Shown here: positions 6,882-17,538 of the stretch, one piece after another
How the letters are laid out: every line of letters starts with the position of its first letter
Numbering within the stretch: position 1 is the first letter of the stretch
NCBI GenBank assembly: GCA_964619265.1
Contig: CAZUCE010000042.1
Coordinates: 1 to 35,586 of the forward strand
Direction: 5' to 3'
DNA: 35,586 nucleotides
Origin: CAZUCE01 sp964619265
GTDB lineage: Bacteria; Planctomycetota; UBA1135; GCA-002686595
Made by a program: the position numbers and the translations under genes
Notes under the pieces: model-generated
What the model saw: only the letters and a program-made list of their open reading frames with translations
Database searches by the model: none
What the model was told of the DNA's origin: nothing

Positions 6882-9530
6882 ATGCTCTCCCAAGCTCCGC
6901 AAGGCCGGCACCTCGCCGCCCTCTGCGCCTCGCTCCTGCTCGCCCCGGCAGCTGCGGCCCTCCAGGGTCCGCCCGGCTACTACGCCTCGGCCGACCCCAG
7001 CAGCGCGGCCAGCCTGAGGGCCTCCGTGCACCAGATCATCGACGACCATCAACGGTTCCCCTACACCTCGAGTGGTACCGACACGTGGGACATCCTCGAG
7101 CTGGCTGACGAAGACCCGAACAACGCCGCGCGGATCCTCGACGTGTACCGCAACGCGAGCTACCCCAAGCAGGGCGGTGGAAACCCGTTCTACGACCGCG
7201 AGCACGCCTGGCCGAGCTCTTACGGATTCACCAACGACGGCGGTAGCAACTACCCGTTCAGTGATTGCCACGGGTTGTTCCTCTGCAACCCAAGCTACAA
7301 CTCAAGCCGTGGCAACAAACCATTCCGCTCCTGCGACCCGAGCTGTGCCGAGCAAATCACCGAATTCAATGCCGGGCAAGGAGGCGGCAGCGGAACGTAC
7401 CCGGGTCAATCCAATTGGACGACAGGCTTCTCCACCTCGGGAACTTGGGAGACCTGGGTTGGTCGCCGTGGCGACGTGGCGCGCGCGTTGCTGTACATGG
7501 ACCTGCGCTATGAAGGCGGAAACCACAACGTCACCGGGTTCAGCGAGCCTCAGCTGGTTCTGACCGACGATGAGAACCTGATTCAAAGCTCAAACTCGAA
7601 CGAGAGTCTGGCCTACATGGGCATGCTCCAGACGCTCCTGCAATGGCACGTGGAAGATCCCGTTGACGCCCGTGAGATCGCGCGCAACAACACGATCTTT
7701 GCCTTTCAGGGCAACCGCAACCCGTTCATCGACCACCCCGAGTGGGTCGCGATCCTTCACGGCCAATCGGGCCCGGCGATCGAGGAGCTGTGGATCAACG
7801 AGTTCCACTACGACAACAACGGCGCCGACGTAGGTGAATTTGTTGAGGTTGCCGGGAGCGCCGGCGGCTCGCTCGGCGGCTATCGCATCATCGCCTACAC
7901 CAACGCGGGAACCGTCTACGAGACGTTCCCGCTGACCGGCACGCTGCCCGACCAAGGCGGCTGCCTCGGCACGCTTTCTTTCCTAACGCCAGATCTCCAG
8001 AACGGCCCTGCCGACGGGCTCGCCCTGGTCGATGCGTCGGATCAGGTGCTGGATTTCATCAGCTACGAAGGCGTCCTGACCGCCATCGAAGGCCCCGCCT
8101 TTGGTCTCACCTCCACCGACGTCATCTTCTCCGAGCCGCCCACGACTCCAATCGGCGATTCCCTCGGACGCATCGGCACGGGCACCTTGGCCGGCGACTT
8201 CAGCTTCGCCACCGCCTCGACCGCCAGCCCGGGAACCGTAAACACCGGCCAAACCTTCGGCGATGCCTGCGGCCCCCCGCCGGCCGTGCCACCTCCGACC
8301 GGCCTGGGAGGAACCTCGTGCGCCGGGTTTGTCCAGCTCACTTGGGACGCCGGAACGGCCGCCAACCCATCCGGCTACAACGTCTACCGCTCGACGATCT
8401 CGGGCAGCAACTACGCCAGGCTGACCCCCTCGCCGATTTTGCAGCCGGCCTACCTGGATACGCAGGTCTCCTCTTCGGTGGCGTACTTCTACGTGGTTAC
8501 CGAGGTCGACAGCAACTTGGGCGAGTCCGCATTCAGCGGTGAGTTCTCCATCACGGCCCAGGGCTCGGGTGGCCCGGGCGCGGAGGGCATGCCGTGGGTC
8601 AATGAGTTCCACTATGACAACGCTGGCACCGACGTCGGCGAGTTCATCGAGATCGCAGGACCCGCGGGTCTCGATCTCGGCGGTTACGAGTTGGTCGGTT
8701 ACTCAACCTCTTCGGGCACCGTGTACACCACGGTTCCGCTGTCGGGCGTGATCCCCTCCGAGCAGGCCTGCGTCGGCGCGCTCGACTTCGCGTTCCCCGG
8801 ATTGCAGAACGGCAGCTCGGATGGTTTCGCACTGGTCGATCCGTTCGGCATGGTCCTCGAGTTCCTGTCCTACGAAGGCACGATCACAGCCGGCGAAGGA
8901 CCAGCGGCCGGCATGACTTCGGTGAACGTGGGCGTTCTTGAAACCTCGGCAACGCCCGCCGGCCAATCGCTGCAACGCTCGGGAACCGGATCCAGCGCCG
9001 TCGAGTTCCCGGTTTGGCAAAGCCCCCTCGCACAGACCCGGGGAATGGTCAACACCGGGCAGACCTTTGCAGGTGGCTGCGGCTCGACCGCGCTGCCGTT
9101 TGGCTGCGGCGTCAACCCGGACGACAGCCTGACGCTGATCAACGGAACGCCGGCGCCCGGCGCAACTCTATCGTTCGCGATCGACAACCCGCTCGGAACC
9201 CAAGGGGCCGGCTCGTTGTCGGTCCTGACCCTCTCGACCGGCCCGAGCCCGCTGTTCCCCTGCGGCCTGCCGATCGTTGGGTACGGAATGGCCGGGCCGA
9301 GCGCGGTGGGCGAACTGCTCCTCGACCTGACCCCGGGCATTTTTGTCCCGCCGATCCTGATCGGCACACCGTTCGGCGGCGCCGGCAATCCCGGCCTGCG
9401 AGACTTCGCTCTGCCGGCCAACTGCAACCTGGTGGGCGTAAGGCTCTACGTGCAGGGCGCCTTGGTCGACCCGCTCGGACCCGTCACCATCGGCCTGACG
9501 AACGGTCTCGAGTTGACCATTTCCGGCTAA
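6882..9530 (+). CDS. Secreted endonuclease I family nuclease with duplicated lamin-tail-like modules
   Basis: 882 aa from ATG at 6882. A signal peptide (about 1-28, 'LAALCASLLLAPAAAALQ') precedes an endonuclease I (EndA/NucM) domain at about 30-300, with the diagnostic 'DREHAWPSS' (residues 105-113, His108) and downstream 'SDCHGLFLCNPSYNSSRGN'. This family cuts DNA or RNA with one divalent metal. A lamin-tail-like module starts at Trp304 ('INEFHYDNNGADVGEF'), a fibronectin type III-like domain spans about 468-560 ('VQLTWDAG...GYNVYRS'), and a second copy of the tail module starts at Trp572 ('VNEFHYDNAGTDVGEF'). A further beta-rich domain forms the C-terminus (about 735-882). It probably degrades extracellular DNA for nutrients, with the tail modules binding a substrate or surface. 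It is several times longer than a minimal endonuclease I. No Shine-Dalgarno sequence is seen. Confidence 0.9.
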   Translation: MLSQAPQGRHLAALCASLLLAPAAAALQGPPGYYASADPSSAASLRASVHQIIDDHQRFPYTSSGTDTWDILELADEDPNNAARILDVYRNASYPKQGGGNPFYDREHAWPSSYGFTNDGGSNYPFSDCHGLFLCNPSYNSSRGNKPFRSCDPSCAEQITEFNAGQGGGSGTYPGQSNWTTGFSTSGTWETWVGRRGDVARALLYMDLRYEGGNHNVTGFSEPQLVLTDDENLIQSSNSNESLAYMGMLQTLLQWHVEDPVDAREIARNNTIFAFQGNRNPFIDHPEWVAILHGQSGPAIEELWINEFHYDNNGADVGEFVEVAGSAGGSLGGYRIIAYTNAGTVYETFPLTGTLPDQGGCLGTLSFLTPDLQNGPADGLALVDASDQVLDFISYEGVLTAIEGPAFGLTSTDVIFSEPPTTPIGDSLGRIGTGTLAGDFSFATASTASPGTVNTGQTFGDACGPPPAVPPPTGLGGTSCAGFVQLTWDAGTAANPSGYNVYRSTISGSNYARLTPSPILQPAYLDTQVSSSVAYFYVVTEVDSNLGESAFSGEFSITAQGSGGPGAEGMPWVNEFHYDNAGTDVGEFIEIAGPAGLDLGGYELVGYSTSSGTVYTTVPLSGVIPSEQACVGALDFAFPGLQNGSSDGFALVDPFGMVLEFLSYEGTITAGEGPAAGMTSVNVGVLETSATPAGQSLQRSGTGSSAVEFPVWQSPLAQTRGMVNTGQTFAGGCGSTALPFGCGVNPDDSLTLINGTPAPGATLSFAIDNPLGTQGAGSLSVLTLSTGPSPLFPCGLPIVGYGMAGPSAVGELLLDLTPGIFVPPILIGTPFGGAGNPGLRDFALPANCNLVGVRLYVQGALVDPLGPVTIGLTNGLELTISG

Positions 9531-9590
9531 CGAGTCGCACCCGCCTCACGGGAGTCCCGTTCTGGACCTCCGCCGGGATAGGGTGCACCC

Positions 9591-10775
9591 ATGCAATCGA
9601 CGCAGCCCCTACTCCATCCCTTCAACGCGGGCCAGGACGAGCTCGGGTACGCCTCGGCCCTGCGCCACGCGTTCAATACGGACCTTGAAGGCTGCCGCCA
9701 ATGGTGGGAACTTGCCGGGCATGACCACGTTCGCGCCGTTCGTTCAGGCCGTCGCACGGTCGGCGGCTTGGTGCTGATCCCGATGAAGCAGAACTTCCTC
9801 GGGCGCACCCTGTCCTGCTGCGGGATTGCTGGCGTCGCGATCGGCCCTGAGTCCAAGGGCCAAGGCCTGGCCAGCAAGATGATGGCCGAGTCCTTGGCCG
9901 AACAGCACGCCGCGGGCTTTGCCGTCTCAGCTTTGTATCCATCTACCGCCGCCCTTTACCGGTCGGTTGGCTACGAGTTCGCCGGTACGCGCCTGCGCTG
10001 GACCGTTCGCTTCGCCGACTTCCCGCGACCCACCAGCGCGACCGAAGTCCGCCCGATGCGAGACGGAGACCTGGAGTTCGTTGAATCCTGCGCCAAAGAA
10101 CGCGCGGCCACGGAACACGGCCACATGGAGCGTGGCACTTATCTGTGGCGCCGCGCTCTTGAGCCCAAGGGTCAACGCGCCTCGGGCTGGATCTTCGGGA
10201 GTCACGCGAACCCCGAGGGCTATGCGGTCTTGCACACACCGAAGGCCCACGAAGGCGATTTCGAAACCCTAGAGCTCGCGGACTGGGGTGCGCGCACTCC
10301 AGCTGCCTTCGAGGGCCTAGCCGGACTGCTTGCCGGGTACGGCACCGTCTGGAAAAAGCTCAGTTGGTACGGCTCCCCCGGAGACCCCCTGTTTCTGCGT
10401 TTGCGGGAACATCGCTTCGAAGCCGAGGTTTCCGAATCCTGGATGCTGCGGCTGGTCGATGCCCCCAAGGCTCTTGCGGCCCGCGGCTATCCGGCCGGTC
10501 TGCACGCGGATCTAGAACTGCAAATCGAAGACCCGATTCTCAGCCAAAACAGCGGCAACTTCTTGCTGCGAGTTGTCGGCGGGCGAGCCAAGCTCGAGCC
10601 CGGGGGTGCAGGAAAACTGCGCGCCTCCATCGGGGGACTGTCCGCTTTGTTTAGCGGCTACGCGAGCGCCGAACACCTGGCCCTGCTGGGCCAGGTTTCC
10701 GGTGACGCCGAAACCCTGAGGCGGGCAACCGGGATGTTCGCCAGCCCACCCCCGAACCTCCTCGAATTCTTCTAG
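9591..10775 (+). CDS. Eis-type GNAT N-acetyltransferase
   Basis: 394 aa from ATG at 9591. The N-terminal GNAT domain has the acetyl-CoA pocket 'AIGPESKGQGLASKM' and the Eis-family stretch 'SALYPSTAALYRSVGYEF'. A second, degenerate GNAT-like half follows, and the C-terminal ~110 residues fit the sterol-carrier-like domain of Eis proteins. The size matches the usual ~400 aa of the family. Eis enzymes acetylate amines, including aminoglycosides and protein lysines, and are cytoplasmic; the physiological substrate here is unknown. The protein ends in Phe, as Eis proteins do, where the C-terminal carboxylate takes part in catalysis in known members. Its neighbours give no functional hint. It converges on the VWA gene with a 51-base gap. 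Confidence 0.85.
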   Translation: MQSTQPLLHPFNAGQDELGYASALRHAFNTDLEGCRQWWELAGHDHVRAVRSGRRTVGGLVLIPMKQNFLGRTLSCCGIAGVAIGPESKGQGLASKMMAESLAEQHAAGFAVSALYPSTAALYRSVGYEFAGTRLRWTVRFADFPRPTSATEVRPMRDGDLEFVESCAKERAATEHGHMERGTYLWRRALEPKGQRASGWIFGSHANPEGYAVLHTPKAHEGDFETLELADWGARTPAAFEGLAGLLAGYGTVWKKLSWYGSPGDPLFLRLREHRFEAEVSESWMLRLVDAPKALAARGYPAGLHADLELQIEDPILSQNSGNFLLRVVGGRAKLEPGGAGKLRASIGGLSALFSGYASAEHLALLGQVSGDAETLRRATGMFASPPPNLLEFF

Positions 10776-10826
10776 AAGCTCCGCACTCCTCCGCGGCGCC
10801 GGGTACTCCGCTCTCCTCCTTCCCTC

Positions 10827-12002
10827 TCAACTCCTCAACTCGTTCGTTGCGCGGTCTAGACCTTCCAGCGAAAGCGGGACCATTCGTCCACCCATCAATT
10901 GGCGGATCATTCCGATCGAAGGAGTGTAGTTCCAGAACTTCTCCTGGACGGGGTTGATCCAAACGGCGCGTTCATAGCGTCGGAGGAGCCGCTGGAGCCA
11001 CATCGCGCCGGCCTCTTCGTTCCAGTGCTCGACGCTGCCGCCCGGCTCGGCGATCTCATAGGGGCTCATGCTTGCGTCTCCCACGATGACTAGGCGGTAG
11101 TCCGGTCCGTAGGTGCGAATCAGCTCATAAGTGTCGGCCAAGCCCCGGCGAGGAGGGCCGTTCTCGCGCCACAGGCGCTCGTAGGGGCAGTTGTGAAAGT
11201 ACAGCGTTTCGAGATTCTTGAACTCGGAGCGTGCGGCGGTGAAGAGCTGCTGGACGAGGTCCACGTGATCATCCATGGACCCGCCGACGTCCAGCGCCAG
11301 CAGCACATTGACGCGGTTTCGCCGTTCGGGGCGCAGAGCCAGGTCGAGGTAGCCCGCATTGCGCGCGGTCTGCTCAATGGTCGCGTCGAGGTCAAGCTCG
11401 TGAGCGGCCCCCTCTCGAGTGAAGCGTCGCAACCGACGTAGGGCGAGCTTCATTTGACGGGTCCCCAACTCCACCTCGCCGTCGAAGTCTCGGAAGTCGC
11501 GCCGGTCCCAGACCTTCACCGCACGCCGCTGGCCCGAGCCCTTTTGACCGATGCGAATCCCGGCGGGGTGATAGCCGTAGGCTCCGAAGGGCGAGGTGCC
11601 GCGTGTCCCGATCCACTTCGAGCCGCCCTCGTGCCGTTCGCCCTGCTCGGCAAGGCGCTTTTGCAGGGTTTCGAGCAGATCGCGGAATCCGCCGAGCTCT
11701 TCAATGCGAGCCTTCTCCTCCTCGGTGAAGTATCGCTCCCCGATTGCCTTGAGCCACTCGGGCGGGATCGCTTGAAAGGGGTCCTTCACGGCCTCCATAC
11801 GCTCGAACCAAGCTGCGAATACACGATCGAAGCGGTCGAGCTGACGTTCATCCGCGCACAGACTCGTACGCGCCAGAAAAAAGAACTTCTCGACGTCGTA
11901 CTCGGCGACCCCCGCTTCGAGCGCACGGCAAAAGGCAAAGTACTCCCCGATCGTCACCGGAACACCAGCTGCGCGCAGCTCAAAGAAAAGCTCGAGAAAC
12001 AC
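10827..12002 (-). CDS. CoxE-like VWA domain protein
   Basis: 391 aa, from GTG at 12002. The frame is open further up to 12083, but that part overlaps the ATPase gene. The GTG lies four bases after the ATPase stop and gives the normal CoxE-type beginning ('FLELFFELRAAGVPV'). A helical N-terminal half is followed by a von Willebrand A domain with the MIDAS-like motif 'DVGGS' (residues 238-242), where Gly replaces the first Ser of DxSxS, as is common in this family, then 'YFHNCPYERLW' and 'VIVGDASMSPYEI'. CoxE/VWA proteins pair with MoxR AAA ATPases to mature metal centres or insert cofactors. Here the ATPase gene lies directly upstream, and no carbon monoxide dehydrogenase or other obvious client is in the window. 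Confidence 0.9.
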   Translation of the reverse strand: MFLELFFELRAAGVPVTIGEYFAFCRALEAGVAEYDVEKFFFLARTSLCADERQLDRFDRVFAAWFERMEAVKDPFQAIPPEWLKAIGERYFTEEEKARIEELGGFRDLLETLQKRLAEQGERHEGGSKWIGTRGTSPFGAYGYHPAGIRIGQKGSGQRRAVKVWDRRDFRDFDGEVELGTRQMKLALRRLRRFTREGAAHELDLDATIEQTARNAGYLDLALRPERRNRVNVLLALDVGGSMDDHVDLVQQLFTAARSEFKNLETLYFHNCPYERLWRENGPPRRGLADTYELIRTYGPDYRLVIVGDASMSPYEIAEPGGSVEHWNEEAGAMWLQRLLRRYERAVWINPVQEKFWNYTPSIGMIRQLMGGRMVPLSLEGLDRATNELRS

Positions 12003-12006
12003 GAGG

Positions 12007-12855
<849 letters not shown>

Positions 12856-14741
12856 AAGGGCCTAGGGTACGGTGTCCCCGCGCTGCACGGCACCGCCAAC
12901 CGAAGAGGGGCCGAAGGACTGGTGAATTTCACGTTGCCTGCTGGACTCAACACGCAGAACGCGTGGTGAACGACGAATTCCAGGCCAGCTGGCCACGGGC
13001 TTTGCGGCCAGTCAAACCCTGCGCTCGCGCGACCGTCGGAAGCCAGGATTCCGAGCGCTTCGGCGTACGGCGCCGAGCCGATCGACCCCAGGGCAAACTG
13101 CAACCAAGGATCGACACCAAGCGGCAAGACCCAGCCGTCGACCGGTAGCCCGTGCGGGTCGAGCTGAATGCAACCGAGCAAGAGGTACAGCTCGCCGCCG
13201 TGCTCGGATCCTGCGTCGAGGGAAAATTCCGCCGCCCCTCCAGCCTGTCCGTCCAGTGCGCCAGGATGAACCTCAAGCGCCAGCGGAACCGGTGAGAACA
13301 AACGTACCGATCCCGGAGAATCAAAGCTGTCCTCAAGCACAGGCGCGCCGGCGGCCAGCTCGGGGAATCCGTCTCCGTTCACATCGCCGGCCAGGGCCAG
13401 GGCCGCGCCCAAGCCCTGCTTTGGATCCCCCTCGAAGCGAACGAGTTCTTCTCCCGAGACCGCCTTCACGAGCCGGACCAGCCCGGATCCTGCCGTGCCC
13501 CCATCGGCGGCTCCAACCCACAGCTCGTCGAGGCCATCGCCGTCCACATCGCCTGCGTCCGCCATGGCCTGCAAGCGTTCCCCAGCCGCCGTCCCTTCGA
13601 TTCGCGCGATCGCCGCGCCGGTGTCTAGTCGAAATGCGATCACGGCCCCGGAGTCCAAGCCGCCCGCGTCAGATCCTGGCGCGCTAGCTGCCAGGTCCCG
13701 GTTCCCGTCGCCGTCTAGGTCCCCAACCCGTGCGACCCGATCGCCGAGTTGATCCCCCGCCGCTTCGCCTAGGACGGCGAAGAGCGGACTCCCGTCGGCC
13801 CCCGAGAAAATCTGCACGGCCCCTGCATTGAACGCCGCCGAGTCCTCGAACGGCGCGCCAACCGCTACATCGGGAAGGCCATCCCCGTTCACGTCTCCCG
13901 CACCTGCGACGGACGTCCCGAACAACTCGACCAGCGACGATCCCGTCATCCCGTACAGCTCCGCCCCGTCCACACCGGAGAGCACCGAAACCCGGCCCGC
14001 CGCCGCAGCGGCCTCGTCGTTTTGGGGGGCACCGACCACCAAGTCCGGGATGCCGTCTGCGTTCACATCCCCCAACTCGCCAACCGAGTGACCGAAGCGA
14101 TCCCCAGCAGCAGCCCCCGCTCGCCTCCACAGGACATCGCCGTCCATCCCGGACAGAACGAGCACCTCCCCGGCACTCGGCTCGCCCAGCGGCGACCCCA
14201 CCGCAAAGTCTGCTCGCCCGTCCCCGTCCACATCGCCGAGCCGGGCCAACGAAGTGCCGAAGCGGTCGCCGATCGAATCACCGAGCCGATGCCATAGCTC
14301 AACCCCCGACGCCCCGGAGACCGCGGCCGTTCGCCCCGTCCCCACCCCGAAGCCCGGAGCACCAACAATCCAATCCGCACGGCCGTCGCCGTCCAAGTCG
14401 CCCGCCACGCACAGCGCGGCCCCCGAACGATCCCCTGCCGATTCGCCCAGGTAGATCGCCACTTGGTGACCAGCCGCGATCAGCGGCCAACAGAGAATCC
14501 AATTCGTCTTGAGCATGGCAGGTCCCGCCTCCAGGCTCACTCGAGCACGTGCGGGTTCCCTTTAGACGATCTCCCTCCGGCAGGGTTACCCATGCGACCG
14601 GATATCTGCGCAATCCGCCCGCGGCGCGGTTCCTCCTCACCGCACCACACAAGGGTCCTGGCCAGGCTCACGGAAACGCTGCGGCAACCTTTCGAAGCAG
14701 GACGCGCCCGGCCGGATGAGCTCGCAGGAATCCGGTGGCCG

Positions 14742-14774
14742 CAGAAGGCGGGGCCCCAGAAAGCGGGGCCCCAG
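14742..14774. repeat. Tandem 15-base repeat with GGGGCCCC cores after recQ
   Basis: Two copies of CAGAARGCGGGGCCC (14742-14756 and 14757-14771) plus a third CAG sit immediately downstream of the recQ stop codon, reading on the minus strand. Each copy contains the self-complementary GGGGCCCC, so the RNA could fold as one strong GC hairpin. No T-run is present. It could serve as a transcript end or be a slippage-prone microrepeat. Confidence 0.5.
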
Positions 14775-14779
14775 CTTGC

Positions 14780-16726
14780 TCAACTCAGCGCTGCGAGCAG
14801 GATTTCGCCCAGGGTGTCGGCTTTCTTTTGGCCGATGCCGTCCACTTCCAAAAGCTCCTCGATCGTGGTCGGACGGTGTTGTACCAACGAGACCAGGGTG
14901 CGGTCGTTGAACAGCAGGTAAGGCGGAACCCCGCGCTCGCGGGCCATTTCCCGTCGCAGGCCGCGGAGTTTTTCGACGAGTTCCGGGTCGAGGCTCGGAT
15001 CGTCGACAATCGGTGCGGGGCGTCCGCTGCGGCGCGGTTTCGAGGCCGTTTTGGAAGCGACCGGCCTGTAGAGCGTGACGTCCTTGTCGCCGCGGATGGC
15101 CTCGGCGCCCAGCTGAGTGAGCGAGAGGGTTGGGAAGCGGCCGGTGGCGACGCCGATCAGTCCCTGGGAGACGAGCTGGTCGATGAACGAGCGGATCTCA
15201 AAGACCGTGTACTCAGGGCACAGCCCGAAGGTCGTGAAGCGATCGTGACCGATGTCGGTCAGCTTCTTGGTGCGCTTGCCCACCAGGATGTCCGCGACAT
15301 GGGCAGCGCCGCGGCCGGGGCGGCAGTGGACGACGCAGGACAGAATCTTCTGGGTGAGGACGACCGGGTCTTCGACGGCGGCCAGCTCGCCGAGGCACAC
15401 GTCGCAGGCACCGCAGCCTTGTTCGCCGCCAGCGGGATGGAAGGTGCCGCCGAAGTGCTCGACCAAGAATCGGTGGCGGCATTCGGCGCCAGCAGCAAAG
15501 CGCCACAGTTCCGACAGGCGAGCCAAGCTCGATTCGAATTCGGCGCGCGCGCCCTGGACGCCGGCCTCTTCCGCTTCGTTCGCGGAGCGCTCCATCAAAC
15601 TGCGCCAGCCGTGGTAGTCAGAACCGGAAAACAGCATGACGCACTCGGCTGGAAGGCCGTCGCGACCGGCGCGCCCCGTTTCCTGGCTGTACTGCTCGAC
15701 GCCCTTCGGCAGCGACGCATGAACGACGAAGCGCACATCGGACCGGTCGATGCCCATGCCAAAAGCGACGGTGGCGACGACCACGTCGAGGCGTTCATCG
15801 AGAAACCGCGCCTGGGTTTCGGCGCGCTGCTGGCTGGACATACCCGCGTGGTACGGCTCGCAACGGACGCCGAGCCCAGCGAGTTGGCGGGCGAGATCTT
15901 CGGTGTCCGTGCGGCGCAGGGCGTAGACGATACCGGCCTGGCCGGAGTGTTTTTGAACGACCGCGTGTACCTGGCGCACCAAATCCTGACGCGGCTGGAT
16001 GCGATAGGTCAGGTTGGGCCGGTCGAAATCACCGACGTGACGCTCGGGCTCGCGCAGGCACAGGGCCTCGATCACGTCGTCTTGCACCCGCGGGGTGGCG
16101 GTCGCCGTCAGAGCCAGCACCGAGATGTCTCCCCGGCGCGAGAACAGCTCGCCGAGCTGCCGGTACTCGGGCCGGAAATCGTGGCCCCAGTGGCTGATGC
16201 AGTGGGCCTCGTCGACGGCGATCGCCGAGAGGCCCTGACGGCGCAGATGATCGAAGAAGCCCGGGGACATCACCCGCTCGGGCGAGCAGAACAGGAGCTT
16301 CAGCTCGCCCTGTTCGAGCTGGGCAAACACCTCGGCGGTCTGCTCGGGACCGTTGCCCGAATGGAGCGCGGCTGCAGGCACGCCGGCCTGCTCCAGTCCG
16401 CGGAGCTGGTCCGCCATAAGGGCGATCAGCGGACTGACAACCAGCGTAAAGCCCTCGAGCACCAGCGCCGGCGCCTGATAGCACAGCGACTTGCCGCCGC
16501 CGGTTGGCAAAACAACCAGAGCGTCGTGGCCTTCCAAAACCGCCCCCATCGCTTCGGCCTGCAGCGGCCGCAACTCGTCGAAACCGAAGGTCTCCGCGAT
16601 CGCCCCAGCCAAGGTCTCAAGGGTCGGTGCGGGACCGGTTCGGACCTCCTGGACGCGGCTCGATCCGAAGTCCAGGTCCGGGCTACCGGGCTCTTCAGCC
16701 CACGGGTTCAGTTCCTGATCGTTCAC
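14780..16726 (-). CDS. recQ: ATP-dependent DNA helicase RecQ
   Basis: 648 aa from GTG at 16726. A SF2 helicase core has Walker A 'TGGGKS' (75-80), the DEAH box 'VDEAHCISHWGHDFRPEYR' (from 171) and motif VI 'QETGRAGRDG'. It is followed by the zinc-binding RecQ-C region, with Cys in 'ECRHRFL' and 'CGACDVC', a winged-helix RQC domain ('FTTFGLCPEYTVFEIRSFIDQL'), and a C-terminal HRDC domain ('LLEVDGIGQKKADTLGEIL'). All modules of full bacterial RecQ are present; the enzyme unwinds DNA 3'-5' in recombination and replication repair. About 35 extra residues stand before the helicase domain. It lies 134 bases behind the methyltransferase-like gene and could share its transcript or have its own promoter in that gap. 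Confidence 0.96.
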   Translation of the reverse strand: MNDQELNPWAEEPGSPDLDFGSSRVQEVRTGPAPTLETLAGAIAETFGFDELRPLQAEAMGAVLEGHDALVVLPTGGGKSLCYQAPALVLEGFTLVVSPLIALMADQLRGLEQAGVPAAALHSGNGPEQTAEVFAQLEQGELKLLFCSPERVMSPGFFDHLRRQGLSAIAVDEAHCISHWGHDFRPEYRQLGELFSRRGDISVLALTATATPRVQDDVIEALCLREPERHVGDFDRPNLTYRIQPRQDLVRQVHAVVQKHSGQAGIVYALRRTDTEDLARQLAGLGVRCEPYHAGMSSQQRAETQARFLDERLDVVVATVAFGMGIDRSDVRFVVHASLPKGVEQYSQETGRAGRDGLPAECVMLFSGSDYHGWRSLMERSANEAEEAGVQGARAEFESSLARLSELWRFAAGAECRHRFLVEHFGGTFHPAGGEQGCGACDVCLGELAAVEDPVVLTQKILSCVVHCRPGRGAAHVADILVGKRTKKLTDIGHDRFTTFGLCPEYTVFEIRSFIDQLVSQGLIGVATGRFPTLSLTQLGAEAIRGDKDVTLYRPVASKTASKPRRSGRPAPIVDDPSLDPELVEKLRGLRREMARERGVPPYLLFNDRTLVSLVQHRPTTIEELLEVDGIGQKKADTLGEILLAALS

Positions 16727-16860
16727 AAGCTTCTTGGACGTTCGAGCCCGCCGGCGATTTCAGCGCGCGCGGGATCTCCGTCCAAGCCCAATCCTCGAGC
16801 ATTCGTCCCCCCGCGTGCCCGCCCCGGCAGGTCGGGCCCAGGGCAGGCGTCCGCACGGCC

Positions 16861-17316
16861 TCAGGAGCCCGGCCGAGGGAGGGCCGGAACGAACCGCGGA
16901 GTCCGGCCGTGGTAGTCCAGGTATTCGGGATGGAGCCCTAGCAGCGCTCGCTCCTCGTAGCCGGCCTTCACGCGGAAGAACACCGCGATGCAGACCGCCG
17001 TAGCGATCGAGAAGTAGTTCCCCGAACGCAAAGCCGCGCCCAGCGATGCAAACAGCAGTCCGCTGTAGATCGGGTGACGGACGAACCGGAAGAGGCCCGT
17101 CGCATGAACCTGACCGCCCGGCTTCGGGTCGGGATTCGGGGTCAGCTCTGGGCCAAGCTGAAAGCACGCCAAGAGGGCGATAGCTACCCCGAGGATGCCG
17201 GCTATCGAACCCAGCAGGTCGAGGGGCGCCGGAACTGCGAAATGGACTCCGCGGCCGGGCACCAGCAGGGCCGCCGCCAAACCGGCCTGCAAGCAGAGGA
17301 GGACGAGGCTCTTCAT
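16861..17316 (-). CDS. Isoprenylcysteine carboxyl methyltransferase-like membrane protein
   Basis: 151 aa from ATG at 17316. The frame is open to 17481, but that extension is Arg- and Pro-rich with no recognisable content, whereas the ATG directly begins a membrane helix ('SLVLLCLQAGLAAALLV'). Three or four hydrophobic segments precede and surround the family signature 'TGLFRFVRHPIYSGLLF' and the C-terminal 'YEERALLGLHPEYLDYHGRTPRFVP'. This combination is typical of the ICMT/PEMT-like family, which binds S-adenosylmethionine at the RHPxY and EE elements. Bacterial members mostly have unknown small-molecule or lipid substrates. It is divergent from the PhyH gene across about 220 bases that hold the promoters of both. 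Confidence 0.85.
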   Translation of the reverse strand: MKSLVLLCLQAGLAAALLVPGRGVHFAVPAPLDLLGSIAGILGVAIALLACFQLGPELTPNPDPKPGGQVHATGLFRFVRHPIYSGLLFASLGAALRSGNYFSIATAVCIAVFFRVKAGYEERALLGLHPEYLDYHGRTPRFVPALPRPGS

Positions 17317-17538
17317 GGGAATCGGATCGTCCCGTTCGTCATCGTACCCTGCTACCCCTAGAGCCTCCCCCGCTCCGGCCGGCCGCTCTCCGGGCGACCC
17401 ACGAACCGTCGGCGGCCCGCGCCCGGATCTCGCTCCGGTCTCTTCTTCGAGAGCGGGAGCGTTCTCCCGTTCTGAGTGCAAGGTTCCCCCTTGCCCGGCG
17501 CTCCCAAGCCTGCGGGACCTGATCTACGGTCCGCCCCC

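Noticed and set aside
14735..16915. Long plus-strand open frame of over 700 codons opposite recQ
   Set aside because: It mirrors the recQ frame on the other strand. RecQ motifs are complete, whereas the plus-strand product shows no domain. Such mirror frames are common in GC-rich genes.
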